Positions 8,860 to 18,241 of a stretch of DNA of 64,000 nt are shown here, piece after piece. A program made the translations under genes and the position numbers. Location of the stretch: contig JASFOJ010000002.1 in the NCBI GenBank assembly GCA_050116575.1, positions 1 through 64,000 of the forward strand. Reading direction: 5' to 3'. The DNA is from JAKEGK01 sp050116575 (lineage in GTDB: Bacteria > Pseudomonadota > Gammaproteobacteria > SZUA-152). A model generated the notes under the pieces. That model was not told where the DNA came from. It searched no databases and worked only from the letters and a program-made list of their open reading frames with translations. The number at the start of each line of letters is the position of its first letter. The first letter of the stretch is position 1.

Positions 8860-9178
8860 TTAAATAACTACCTCTTGACACGGATTAGACAAAGCATGTT
8901 AAAAAAGTACATCCTGTATCGTCCGTTTCGATGAAATGTTTACAGGTTTTGTGCAATTTGTCACAACATGCGCCTTGACAGCGAATCTATCACAACTTAC
9001 TGATAATATTTACTAATCCGTATCAGCGGTAATATAAATTAAGAAATATCAGAAAATTCCCGCCGGTAGGTTCTTGGTCTGCGAGCGCTAATAGGGGAAA
9101 CAGGAATGAGCAAATACCGTAGCTGCTCCGGCCCTTGCAGTCAAAGGCCCGGAACTGGATACCTCCGGCAGGAAAACG
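8860..9178. other. Intergenic region with a GC-rich hairpin
   Basis: About 320 bases that should hold the minus-strand promoter of the 8470-8859 gene; AGAGGT lies upstream of its ATG. A stem of the form CCGGCCCTT...AAGGCCCGG near 9130-9153, 25 bases past the stop of the carbon-nitrogen hydrolase gene, may help end that message but lacks a T-run. No RNA gene was recognised. Confidence 0.4.
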
Positions 9179-10018
9179 TTACTTTTCGACGACGCAGGTT
9201 AACTTGCGATGATCAATCACCGGGAATGTGCTGCGCAGATTCCTGATCTGTGAACGATCATAGTGGGCGATGACAAAACCGGAACCACTTGCCAGCCGAT
9301 CCAGCACGTTGCCCCATGGGTCGACTATCATGCTGTCACCGTAAGACTCCCTGCCATTGACATGATATCCTCCCTGGGCCGCCGCAATGACGTAGCACAG
9401 GTTTTCAATGGCGCGGGCCCGCACCAGGATTTCCCAATGGGCCTTACCGGTAACCGCGGTGAACGCCGCCGGTATCGCAATCAATTCCGCACCCTGATTC
9501 AGCATGTTGCGGAATAACTCCGGGAAACGAAGGTCATAGCAGACCGCCAGCCCAAGCCTGCCAAAGGGTGTTTCCGCCACCACTACCGTATCACCGGCTT
9601 CTATGGTTTCCGATTCTATGTATTTTTCGTTGCTTTGCGTGATCTGCACGTCAAATAAATGCGTTTTGTCATATTGTGCAACGCGCTCACCCTGGTCGTT
9701 GTAAAGCAGGCAGGCCGCCCTGACCTTGGCGGCTGAAGTCGACTCCAGGGGAATAGTCCCTCCCACCAGCCAGATGTTGTTGCTTGACGCCTGTTCGGAC
9801 AAAAACGCCTGAATCGGTCCCTCGCCGGGTTTTTCCCTGACAGCGACCTTGTCCTGTTCCTGCATACCCATAATCGCGAAATTTTCCGGCAACACAATCA
9901 TTTTGGCGCCGGCATCGGCAGCGAGTTTGATTAGACGCCTTGCTTCATTGAGGTTGGCACTAATGTTCGGTCCCGAGGCCATTTGAACAGCCGCAATTTT
10001 TATTGTTTTGTCAGTCAT
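9179..10018 (-). CDS. Nit1-type carbon-nitrogen hydrolase (probable deaminated glutathione amidase)
   Basis: 279 residues, typical nitrilase-superfamily size. The Glu-Lys-Cys triad is complete: E45 (LPENF), K118 (YDKTHLFD) and C160 (VCYDLRFPELF). That Cys context is typical of the Nit1/YbeM branch, which removes amide from deaminated glutathione, a transamination side product. Other branch members act as omega-amidases, so the substrate is an inference. AGGTG precedes the ATG at good distance. It is the last gene of the rng-yhdP run, a common gammaproteobacterial neighbour, and is separated from yhdP by an inverted repeat. Confidence 0.88.
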   Translation of the reverse strand: MTDKTIKIAAVQMASGPNISANLNEARRLIKLAADAGAKMIVLPENFAIMGMQEQDKVAVREKPGEGPIQAFLSEQASSNNIWLVGGTIPLESTSAAKVRAACLLYNDQGERVAQYDKTHLFDVQITQSNEKYIESETIEAGDTVVVAETPFGRLGLAVCYDLRFPELFRNMLNQGAELIAIPAAFTAVTGKAHWEILVRARAIENLCYVIAAAQGGYHVNGRESYGDSMIVDPWGNVLDRLASGSGFVIAHYDRSQIRNLRSTFPVIDHRKLTCVVEK

Positions 10019-10061
10019 AAAACACCTGGAGCTAGAAAGTTATACCCGTTACCCGTCAAAC

Positions 10062-10095
10062 TACCGCAATTGCCGCGTGTTTATCAATTGCGGTA
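10062..10095. repeat. 11-bp perfect inverted repeat between yhdP and the amidase gene
   Basis: TACCGCAATTG (10062-10072) and CAATTGCGGTA (10085-10095) with a 12-base loop. There is no T-tract on either strand, so it is not a standard terminator. It could be an mRNA-stabilising or attenuating hairpin, or a protein-binding site upstream of the amidase gene, whose start is 44 bases away. Confidence 0.6.
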
Positions 10096-10278
10096 ACCGC
10101 GATTAGCTGAATTTCTTTTATCAACAATTTTTATCATGGGCATATTACGCCACAATCAATACCCGAGCAGCTTCCCTGCACTGTTATTGTCCAGGTTATT
10201 GCCTGCAAGTATGCGCATTGGCTCCGCAACACCGCTGATCAATGACTTACCCTCTTTTACACTGTGCAATTTCAGGAC

Positions 10279-13200
10279 CTAAAATCCGTCGTTTTCCGGC
10301 GCCGCAGGCGGCTGCTTCAGTATCGGTTCCAGTTTATAGTTATCCCATGAGCCTGTCAGGCTGTATTCGAAACTTGCCGCCTTGTCAAAATCCTCCTTGA
10401 GCAATTGCTGGAAAAAGAACAGCAACGGCTGGCTGGTAATGATGCTCAGTAAAATGGTGGTATCGGTAATGTGCGGCGTAACTCGAATTCGTTGATCATA
10501 GTCCCGGCTGCCAATACCGATACGCCCGCGCAGCGACACGTCGGCACTGGGACCGGTCATGGTAAAATTATTTGTGTATGCGTCGCCGTCCTCAATTTTG
10601 AACTGGCCATGAACGGAGTCAAAACCCAGCCCTTTGCCAAACAGGTCACTGAAATCCAGCGTCAACCGCCGGGGCAGCGTTTGCAGGCTGAACAATCCGA
10701 ACAGCCGCGCCGCCCCTCCGGGTTCAATGTCTAAAATCCTGCCATTGGTGAAATTCAGCTCGACATTACCGCTAATGTGGTGCAAATCCGGATCGATAAG
10801 GGCACCGGGCCAATGCAATTTGGCGGTTATTTTCCCTCCGCCGCCTTCGATAGTATCCACGTACCCCAGGTCCTGCATGGTTTTGCCAAGATCATCGCTA
10901 TCCAGCACAAATTCAAATCGCGAGTTTTGCTGTCCCTGCTCCACCTGCCAGCGGCCGACGCCTTTTACGGTGGTTGCCCTGGGCCTAACAGTTATCTGTT
11001 CAAGCAACAATCCCTTGTCGGTTTTCTTTGCATTGAACGCGACAGCCCCCAGTTTTTTATTATCATACATCAAGGAACGACTGTTAAACGCGATGGACGG
11101 TAAATCCCGGGGGTCAAATTTTCCTCCCCGGTTTTCAACCGATTGAAGTTGCAAACGCTGCATATCAAGCTCGAGAGATTTGTTTTGCAGGTCCTGCGGT
11201 ACGACAATACTGCCTTTTAATTCCTTGCTGTCGACGTTTGCATCCAGCCATTGTCCTTTGTTTTTTATTTTTAGCCTGAGGTCTTGAGCCTGTTGTCCGA
11301 ATATCTCGAATTTTTTGATTAACAGGTCGACCGAATTAATCAACGCCATGTAAAGCGGCTTGGTATCTTTTGGTTGAGCATTGGAAACGGGCACGCTGTT
11401 TGAGGATTTAAACGAATTGATAGCCTGCTCGATTAACGACTTCCAGATATCCACCGACAATTCTTTCATTGTGCCTGTAATGCGCAGCCCCTCGGTACCC
11501 GGCAAGACAACAGGCCCTCCCCCAAAACGAATGTCTCCGCGGGTTACCCACAGAGGATCGGAGGTATCGCAATCAAAGATGCCTGCAAATTGCCCCGCGT
11601 ACGACACCTTAAACAGTATTCGTTGGACGTCCTTGATATCCATTAATATATTAAGGTCACGAACATCGTTCTTTTGCTTTGTAAACGGTGGGGGCAAATT
11701 ACTTGTCACGCCCTTTAGTTTGGTTGTGACCGCCAGCTGCAGGTTGCGACTTTCTTGCTCGCCGCCGCCACCCGGCACCGTTAAAGCGACCTGCCAGTTT
11801 GCGCGCCCGTCCACCAGGTCTTTCATGACAGGAAACCGCTGTTCGCTCAAGGTCCTGGCATCAAACTTTCCGGTGGCGGTCACCACGATATCGCGGGTGT
11901 CCGCAGTTGCGCCGGCCGACACCGTCTTAACTTTTAGCGTACCCGGCTGACCCAGTAAATGCGCCTGAATACGGCGAGCGTTCAATCCCTTATTAGAAAT
12001 CTTCAAATCGCCGGTTAAGCCGGAAAGCATATCGGGAATCGAACGCATCTCCAGACTGTTGTCTGTTAAATGCAAATCGCCCTTGACGGTGGCCTGCACC
12101 TCATCGGCAATGTCCAGTCCAATATTAAGATCCAGATCGCTGTTTCCTGCGGCTTTCAAGTTACGAAGAAACTGACCATATTTGCGGTACAAAGGCGGGC
12201 TGACGATCATATAATTCAGTTTTTCCTGCGACTTGCCCGACACCCGGCCGGCAATTGACAGCTGCAGCGGCTTTTCACGCAGATCATCGATGGCAACGCG
12301 CACTTTGGTCAGCGTGTTACTGAAAATTTGCGCCTGATTTGATGTTACAGACAAACTGTTTCCACGGAAAACAACCTGGGTACGGGCGTCGTGGATTTGT
12401 GGCCAGTCCTCGGCATAATCAAGAATTGCGTTCTCCGCGCTAAAACGTACATCGAACACTCCCTGACCTTTGGTAAAAGGAAACCGGTCCAGTGGACCAT
12501 ATATAATGGCGCCACCGGACGTGACATGGCCCTGCACAATGGCGGTGTCCAGCCATTTAACGGTTTTCTCTTTCATAATAGACACTGGGAAATAATACGA
12601 TGCCTTACTGCCGTCGCCATCGTGGAATTTCGTAATTAATGAAATAAACGGCGGCTTTTTATCCCGTGGTATCTCCAGATCCAATACCGCTTCCGACTTT
12701 AAGTGGGCAGTATCCAGCACGATATCGCGGCTCGATAGTTGCAACGAATCCTCACCGTTGCGCCACCTCACCAGTCCTTGCAGCCGTTTAACGGGTATGT
12801 CCCAGCGAAACATGCGTGGATACGAAAACTCTCCATCACCGGTATCGAACACCACCGAACCTTGATCATTATCCAAACGCACTTCGCCGGTAAGCCCTTT
12901 AAAACCCGGCACCTTACCAACAGGACGGAAAGCTACCTGTTCGACCCGGCCGGCGATGGCGTAGCGATTGCCTTCACCAGTCCACTGTGCATTAACATTG
13001 CGCAGCTCACCTTGTGGCGACAACTTTTTAATAAATTCGGTATAGCGCTGATTATCACCCACCAGAACCGGTAACAGCGGTGTCAGGTCTTCGATTCGTA
13101 GCAGACTGGCTCGCACATCAAACCGGGGTGCGTTGTTGTCTGCTCGTACATACCGCATGGACAATTGCGACGCCGGCCACACACGCTTGTTACGCGCCAA

Positions 13201-14256
13201 TACAAATTGATCCGCTTTTAGTCGCCAGCCATTGACATCTTTATCCCATTGAAAGCGACCAATAACACTGTCATAGGAGACGGTGTGAGTTCGGCCGCCA
13301 CCCTTTACAGCAACTTGCGGGGCATGTTCATCGATACCGGCCAGCAATGGCTGTAATAACGGCGTGTATTGGTTACCGGTTTTGAGGGCCACGTTCTCCA
13401 ATGACACATCACCCTGCAGGCTCACCAACGAAGCGTTTTGCCAATCGCTCCAGATCTCAAAATTCGATTGACCAACACTGATTTTATAGTCACGAATGCC
13501 CAATGCCCCCAATACGCGCCTGGCATCAACATTGGCACCGGCGAAGTACATGCTAGCCGCCCAGCGCCTACCCTGGGTAATATCTCCCGTGATATCCAGT
13601 GAAAAACTGAACTCCTGGTCCTCATGGCGAGGAAAGCGAATGGCGCCGTCTATCAAATGGCGGCCGTCGCCGTTGCGCAATGTCAGGGAAACATTGGTCA
13701 AATGATAGCGCGCGTCGCCAGTCTTTCGGTCCTGGTAAATCAGATTGCTGGCATGTAAATCGATTTCGCCTTGCGCCAGTAACCAGCGCATCATCAGACC
13801 TCTTTCCTGTTGCGCCGGTACTTCGATCCGCTTCGCATCAAATCCCGCCAGGTTAATTTCACCGGTTTTTTGCCGCACGATCGACAAATTGGCGCCGGAC
13901 AAGGCAAACTTTTTAAACTGAACCGTCCGGGTTTTGATAATACCAAGCAGGTCGAAATCCAGTCGGGCGCGAGATAAATCCAGCAAGGTCTGACTGCCGT
14001 CTTTACTCAGCAACCGCACATTGTTGAGCACCAGCGACGGACTGAAACCGTGCCATTCGGCATCCAGGGACATAATCTTGACCGGTCTGTCGATCAGACG
14101 GGCCGCATAGTGCTCGATGTCCTGGTTGTAGTCGTCGATCATTGGCAATAACAGCCTGGCCAGGCCAAACACCGCCGCCAGGAACACCACCAGCGCGGCA
14201 AATAAATACCACACCAGATACCATATGCGACGAAACCATTTGCGGATAAAATTCAT
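10279..14256 (-). CDS. yhdP: YhdP, AsmA-like inter-membrane phospholipid transport protein
   Basis: 1325 residues, the usual length for the YhdP family. An N-terminal membrane anchor (about residues 13-37, after basic RKWFRR) is followed by a very long beta-rich periplasmic body and a C-terminal AsmA-like region (LTLDFSDLFGKGLGFDSVHG). YhdP, TamB and YdbH form bridges that carry phospholipid from the inner to the outer membrane. It follows rng by 137 bases, the conserved gammaproteobacterial order. No evident Shine-Dalgarno precedes its ATG. Confidence 0.93.
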   Translation of the reverse strand: MNFIRKWFRRIWYLVWYLFAALVVFLAAVFGLARLLLPMIDDYNQDIEHYAARLIDRPVKIMSLDAEWHGFSPSLVLNNVRLLSKDGSQTLLDLSRARLDFDLLGIIKTRTVQFKKFALSGANLSIVRQKTGEINLAGFDAKRIEVPAQQERGLMMRWLLAQGEIDLHASNLIYQDRKTGDARYHLTNVSLTLRNGDGRHLIDGAIRFPRHEDQEFSFSLDITGDITQGRRWAASMYFAGANVDARRVLGALGIRDYKISVGQSNFEIWSDWQNASLVSLQGDVSLENVALKTGNQYTPLLQPLLAGIDEHAPQVAVKGGGRTHTVSYDSVIGRFQWDKDVNGWRLKADQFVLARNKRVWPASQLSMRYVRADNNAPRFDVRASLLRIEDLTPLLPVLVGDNQRYTEFIKKLSPQGELRNVNAQWTGEGNRYAIAGRVEQVAFRPVGKVPGFKGLTGEVRLDNDQGSVVFDTGDGEFSYPRMFRWDIPVKRLQGLVRWRNGEDSLQLSSRDIVLDTAHLKSEAVLDLEIPRDKKPPFISLITKFHDGDGSKASYYFPVSIMKEKTVKWLDTAIVQGHVTSGGAIIYGPLDRFPFTKGQGVFDVRFSAENAILDYAEDWPQIHDARTQVVFRGNSLSVTSNQAQIFSNTLTKVRVAIDDLREKPLQLSIAGRVSGKSQEKLNYMIVSPPLYRKYGQFLRNLKAAGNSDLDLNIGLDIADEVQATVKGDLHLTDNSLEMRSIPDMLSGLTGDLKISNKGLNARRIQAHLLGQPGTLKVKTVSAGATADTRDIVVTATGKFDARTLSEQRFPVMKDLVDGRANWQVALTVPGGGGEQESRNLQLAVTTKLKGVTSNLPPPFTKQKNDVRDLNILMDIKDVQRILFKVSYAGQFAGIFDCDTSDPLWVTRGDIRFGGGPVVLPGTEGLRITGTMKELSVDIWKSLIEQAINSFKSSNSVPVSNAQPKDTKPLYMALINSVDLLIKKFEIFGQQAQDLRLKIKNKGQWLDANVDSKELKGSIVVPQDLQNKSLELDMQRLQLQSVENRGGKFDPRDLPSIAFNSRSLMYDNKKLGAVAFNAKKTDKGLLLEQITVRPRATTVKGVGRWQVEQGQQNSRFEFVLDSDDLGKTMQDLGYVDTIEGGGGKITAKLHWPGALIDPDLHHISGNVELNFTNGRILDIEPGGAARLFGLFSLQTLPRRLTLDFSDLFGKGLGFDSVHGQFKIEDGDAYTNNFTMTGPSADVSLRGRIGIGSRDYDQRIRVTPHITDTTILLSIITSQPLLFFFQQLLKEDFDKAASFEYSLTGSWDNYKLEPILKQPPAAPENDGF

Positions 14257-14393
14257 AGGGCAGGATTTAGCGGTAGCCTGCGAGGCAATCTTTCAATAAT
14301 ACCGTTATCAACCGGCACGCTGTTTTTATTATCACGGGGCCGGACTCTCGGTAGTTAGATGTTAGTTGTATATGTTCGTTCAAATGCCGTTTC

Positions 14394-15872
14394 TTACATC
14401 AATACAACGTCAAATTGTTCCTGTGTATACAGCGTCTCGACCTGAAAATTAATGGATTTCCCGATAAATTCCTCGAGCTCCGCAACACTGGTGGATTCCT
14501 CATCAAGCAGAATATCCACAACTTCCTGGGAGGCGAGTACCAGAAACTTTTGCGCATTGAACTGTCTCGCCTCACGCATAAGCTCCCGAAAAATCTCATA
14601 ACAGACGGTTTCCGCGGTTTTAACGGAGCCCCGGCCTTCACAGGTGGGACAGGTTTCGCACATCACGTGTTCCAGGCTTTCGCGGGTCCGTTTACGGGTC
14701 ATTTCAACCAACCCCAGCTCCGAAACCTCGCTGATATGACTTTTGGCCCGATCCTGCTCGAGTGCTTTTTCCAATGCCGCTATCACTTGCTCGCGATGAG
14801 CATTATCCAGCATGTCGATAAAATCAATAATGATGATGCCGCCCAGGTTGCGCAGCCGAAGCTGGCGTACAATGGCCTGCGTGGCTTCCAGGTTGGTTTT
14901 GAATATGGTTTCTTCCAGGTTGCGGTGGCCCACGAAGCCGCCGGTATTAACGTCGATGGTGGTCATGGCTTCAGTCTGATCAATGATCAAATAGCCGCCG
15001 GATTTCAACTCAACCTTGCGGTTTAATGCTTTCTGGATTTCATCGTCGATACCGTAAAGATCGAAGATCGGGCGCTCCCCGGGATAGTATTCAATTTTAT
15101 TGACCAACTCCGGAATAAATTTTCCGGCAAACTTGACGACTTTGTCATAGTTTTCCCGGGAGTCAATACGGATTTTTTCGATGTCGGTACCACTGCCCAC
15201 CTGGTCTCGCATAGTGCGCATCACCAGGCGTAAATCTTCATGAATCAGGGAACCGGGAGGTTCCGATTTCGCCCGCTCCTGAACTTCATTCCACAGTTTA
15301 TGCAAAAAACGCATGTCGGCTTCCAGTTCAATATCGCTGGCACGTTCGGCAACTGTACGGACAATATACCCGCTTTCCTGGAATTCGCTGCCCAATTCTT
15401 CCACCAGGGTTTTGAGACGCTGGCGTTCCTCTTCGGTCTCAATTTTCTGGGATATCCCGATATGGTCGATTTCGGGCATTAACACCAGGTAACGCGCCGC
15501 AATAGACAGTTGCGTGGTCAGACGGGCGCCTTTACTGCCCAACGGGTCCTTGACCACCTGCACCAATACGGTCTGCCCCTGATACAGCAACTTCGAAATA
15601 TCTTCGGCGTTTTTACCATTGGTCCCGCCATTGCTCGGTGCATTGGTGTTAACGATATCGGACGCATGTAAAAACGCCGTGCGTTCAAGGCCAATATCAA
15701 CAAAGGCAGCCTGCATACCGGGCAACACCCGGGACACCTTGCCTTTGTAAATATTGCCCACCAATCCCAGGCGGCTCGCCCGCTCCACAAATACTTCGGT
15801 CAGGACACCATTTTCCACCATAGCGACCCGCGTTTCCCGCGGCGTGACATTTATTAATATTTCTTCGCTCAT
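14394..15872 (-). CDS. rng: Ribonuclease G
   Basis: 492 residues. An N-terminal S1 domain (about 35-125) is followed by the RNase E/G catalytic core with the metal-binding IIIIDFIDM segment and the Zn-link-like CPTCEGRGS. It ends without the long disordered degradosome scaffold of RNase E, so it is RNase G. It processes the 16S rRNA 5' end and degrades some mRNAs. It lies 51 bases after maf and before yhdP in the same orientation. Confidence 0.96.
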   Translation of the reverse strand: MSEEILINVTPRETRVAMVENGVLTEVFVERASRLGLVGNIYKGKVSRVLPGMQAAFVDIGLERTAFLHASDIVNTNAPSNGGTNGKNAEDISKLLYQGQTVLVQVVKDPLGSKGARLTTQLSIAARYLVLMPEIDHIGISQKIETEEERQRLKTLVEELGSEFQESGYIVRTVAERASDIELEADMRFLHKLWNEVQERAKSEPPGSLIHEDLRLVMRTMRDQVGSGTDIEKIRIDSRENYDKVVKFAGKFIPELVNKIEYYPGERPIFDLYGIDDEIQKALNRKVELKSGGYLIIDQTEAMTTIDVNTGGFVGHRNLEETIFKTNLEATQAIVRQLRLRNLGGIIIIDFIDMLDNAHREQVIAALEKALEQDRAKSHISEVSELGLVEMTRKRTRESLEHVMCETCPTCEGRGSVKTAETVCYEIFRELMREARQFNAQKFLVLASQEVVDILLDEESTSVAELEEFIGKSINFQVETLYTQEQFDVVLM

Positions 15873-15923
15873 TAATGTTTTCCTGCAACCGCTCAGTTTT
15901 TGCCGCTATGCAGAGCGCGAAAA

Positions 15924-16535
15924 TCAGGCATTTAGCCATTGGATGCTGAATGCCGACATCAGTTCTGCAAACTCATACAGCGGCAAGCCCATAATACCTG
16001 AGTAACTGCCTTCGATGTTCTTGATAAATCCTGCCGCCTTACCCTGAATGGCATAACCGCCGGCCTTGTCCAGCGGTTCCTGCGTTTCCCAATAACGTTC
16101 GCATTCGCGCTCCGTCAGCTGGCGAAAGGTGACACGGCTAGTATTGACCCTAACCTGTTCCTGTGGGGCGCTCTGCAGCGTTTTAGCCGCTGTCCCCACC
16201 ATGGCCACAGCGCTGAACACCTGGTGAGTGGCGCCTGAATATTGCTTTAATAACGCAATACCGTGGGCTTTATCCACCGGTTTACCCACAATCCGCCCGT
16301 TCAACACGATACAGGTATCGGCCCCTACCACCGGCACCCCCTGCGCGGCGACCTGTTGCCAGCCGCGACGGGCCTTTTCCAGCGCCAGACGCGCCACGTA
16401 ATCTGCAGGTGATTCCCCGTCGCGATGCCGTTCGTCGACCTCGACATCGAGGATTTGATAGCCCAGGCCCAATTGCTCGATCAACGTTCGTCGGCGCGGC
16501 GACCGGGAAGCCAGAAAAATTTGCTGGTTTTTCAT
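15924..16535 (-). CDS. maf: Maf-family nucleotide pyrophosphatase (dTTP/UTP type, YhdE)
   Basis: 203 residues. The N-terminal LASRSPRRRTLIEQLG carries the SxRR signature of Maf proteins, with GADTCIVLNGRIVGKP further on. The family hydrolyses non-canonical or regulatory nucleoside triphosphates. The position directly before rng is conserved for YhdE, which supports the dTTP/UTP subtype. Confidence 0.93.
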   Translation of the reverse strand: MKNQQIFLASRSPRRRTLIEQLGLGYQILDVEVDERHRDGESPADYVARLALEKARRGWQQVAAQGVPVVGADTCIVLNGRIVGKPVDKAHGIALLKQYSGATHQVFSAVAMVGTAAKTLQSAPQEQVRVNTSRVTFRQLTERECERYWETQEPLDKAGGYAIQGKAAGFIKNIEGSYSGIMGLPLYEFAELMSAFSIQWLNA

Positions 16536-16566
16536 TTGGTTAGCATAGCCACATAAAGCTCAGGGC

Positions 16567-17034
16567 TCAACGGTGATAAGGATGGCCCTTGAGAATACTT
16601 ACAGCGCGATAGACCTGTTCGGCGACGATGATCCTCACCAGCGGATGGGGAAAGGTCAATCGAGACAACGCCACGGTGGTTTCCGCCTGGCTCTTACATT
16701 GTTCGGACAGACCGTCAGGACCACCCACCAACAGGGAAACGTCCCGGCCCTCCGTCATCCACTGCGCTATATGATCGGCCAGTTGTCGGGTAGTCCATTG
16801 TTGGCCCCCGGCATCCAGTGCCACCCGCCGCGCATTACCCGGAACCGCTGCCAGCAGGCGTTCACCCTCTTCTTTGACGATGCGCTTAATATCCGGATGT
16901 CTGCTGCGTTTGTTGGGTGGCACTTCAATGAGGTGCAACTGGCATTCCGGCGGCAAACGCCGGGCGTATTCTTGGTAACCCTGAATCACCCAGTTATCGA
17001 GACGTTGCCCAATGGCGACGAGATAGATGCGCAT
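16567..17034 (-). CDS. rlmH: 23S rRNA pseudouridine-1915 N3-methyltransferase
   Basis: 155 residues, standard SPOUT-fold RlmH length. The SAM-binding trefoil loop is visible as LLVGGPDGLS, and the C-terminus ILKGHPYHR matches the family end. It modifies helix 69 of 23S rRNA in assembled ribosomes. It lies downstream of rsfS, the usual pairing, though separated here by about 115 bases. Confidence 0.96.
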   Translation of the reverse strand: MRIYLVAIGQRLDNWVIQGYQEYARRLPPECQLHLIEVPPNKRSRHPDIKRIVKEEGERLLAAVPGNARRVALDAGGQQWTTRQLADHIAQWMTEGRDVSLLVGGPDGLSEQCKSQAETTVALSRLTFPHPLVRIIVAEQVYRAVSILKGHPYHR

Positions 17035-17149
17035 GCAATGACACTGTTTATTATTCGAAACCGATTATTGTTCGACGTTATTTTCTGAATGCGTTGCGCC
17101 GCCGTGACTGGCAACGGCAGCACTTTTCGTTTTTTCGAGATGCGGCAAA

Positions 17150-17500
17150 TTACGAACCGCCTTCGCGGCTGGCAACCTCGTCCGTTGTCCATAGTTTTTC
17201 AAGGTGATAGAAATCGCGAACTTCCGGCTGCATCACGTGTACCACTACATCCCCCAGGTCGACCAGCACCCATTCGCCTTCTTTTTCCCCTTCGACACCC
17301 AACGGCTGCACACCGTTATGCTTGGCGTGCTCGATCACTCGTTCCGCCTGGGCCTTGACCTGGCGGGCAGAGGTACCACTGGCGACTACCATGATATCAG
17401 TAACACTGGTTTTACCGCGTACATCCACCACGTGAATATCCTGGGCTTTCCTATCTTCCAGCGCTTCGATGACCAAATCCAGTAATGCTTGCGTATTCAT
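17150..17500 (-). CDS. rsfS: Ribosomal silencing factor RsfS
   Basis: 116 residues. ALEDRKAQDIHVVDVRGKTS and the LVDLGDVVVHVMQPEVRDFY segment are diagnostic. RsfS binds uL14 on the 50S subunit and blocks subunit joining during starvation. Its start overlaps the nadD stop by four bases (ATGA type), so it is translationally coupled to nadD. Confidence 0.96.
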   Translation of the reverse strand: MNTQALLDLVIEALEDRKAQDIHVVDVRGKTSVTDIMVVASGTSARQVKAQAERVIEHAKHNGVQPLGVEGEKEGEWVLVDLGDVVVHVMQPEVRDFYHLEKLWTTDEVASREGGS

Positions 17501-18159
17501 TCACTCTTCTCGGTTGTTTGATATAAATGTTGTTGCTCAATAATCTCCAGCACCGCCGGCGGCACCCACTGCGCGACGGATTCCCCCCGCGCTAGTCGCT
17601 GCCGGATAGCCGACGATGAAATATCCAGATTGGTAACTTTTTGCAGCAATACCAGGCCACGGGACTGTTGCCTGAGCAACGCCGGCTGGCTCACCAGGCT
17701 ATTGCCGACGATGGATTTTAAGTCACCGTTGATTCGCTGCATCAGCGCATCCACCGGCCATCCGGGACGATGCACCACAATAATATGCGCCAGGCGAAAT
17801 AGTTTTTTCCAATCATGCCAGGTATCCAGCTGGATAAACGCATCTGCGCCCACACACAGGCATAGCGAAATATCATCGCCTTTTTCCTCGCGCAGCGACT
17901 GCAGGGTATCGACGGTATAGGAAGGACCTTCGCGCTTCAGTTCACGCTCATCAACTTGCAGCTCAGGATAGTCCGCGACAGCAGCCTGCAACATGGCCAG
18001 CCTGACTTGCGCATCGACATCCGGTGCATCCCGGTGCGGAGGAATGCCGGCGGGCACCATTAACAGCTCATCCATGGAAAGGGCTTTTTTGATTTCCAGC
18101 GCTGTGCGTATATGACCCCAGTGAACAGGATTAAAGGTTCCTCCAAATACGCCTATCAT
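17497..18159 (-). CDS. nadD: Nicotinate-mononucleotide adenylyltransferase
   Basis: 220 residues. GGTFNPVHWGHIR at the N-terminus holds the HxGH nucleotidyl-transfer motif; ISSSAIRQRLARGES near the C-terminus is the second family motif. It adenylates nicotinate mononucleotide in NAD synthesis. It lies between proA and rsfS, as in many gammaproteobacteria. Confidence 0.96.
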   Translation of the reverse strand: MIGVFGGTFNPVHWGHIRTALEIKKALSMDELLMVPAGIPPHRDAPDVDAQVRLAMLQAAVADYPELQVDERELKREGPSYTVDTLQSLREEKGDDISLCLCVGADAFIQLDTWHDWKKLFRLAHIIVVHRPGWPVDALMQRINGDLKSIVGNSLVSQPALLRQQSRGLVLLQKVTNLDISSSAIRQRLARGESVAQWVPPAVLEIIEQQHLYQTTEKSE

Positions 18160-18241
18160 GGGTGCAGCCGCAGCCCGTTGATTAAAAGGTTGTTGTGGGG
18201 CGTTGCGCCGTTAGCGTTACGAATAACCGTTACCAATGGCA

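Noticed and set aside
9106..9246. Cys/Arg-rich 46-codon ORF on the plus strand
   Set aside because: It runs antisense into the carbon-nitrogen hydrolase gene and its composition reflects a GC-rich hairpin.
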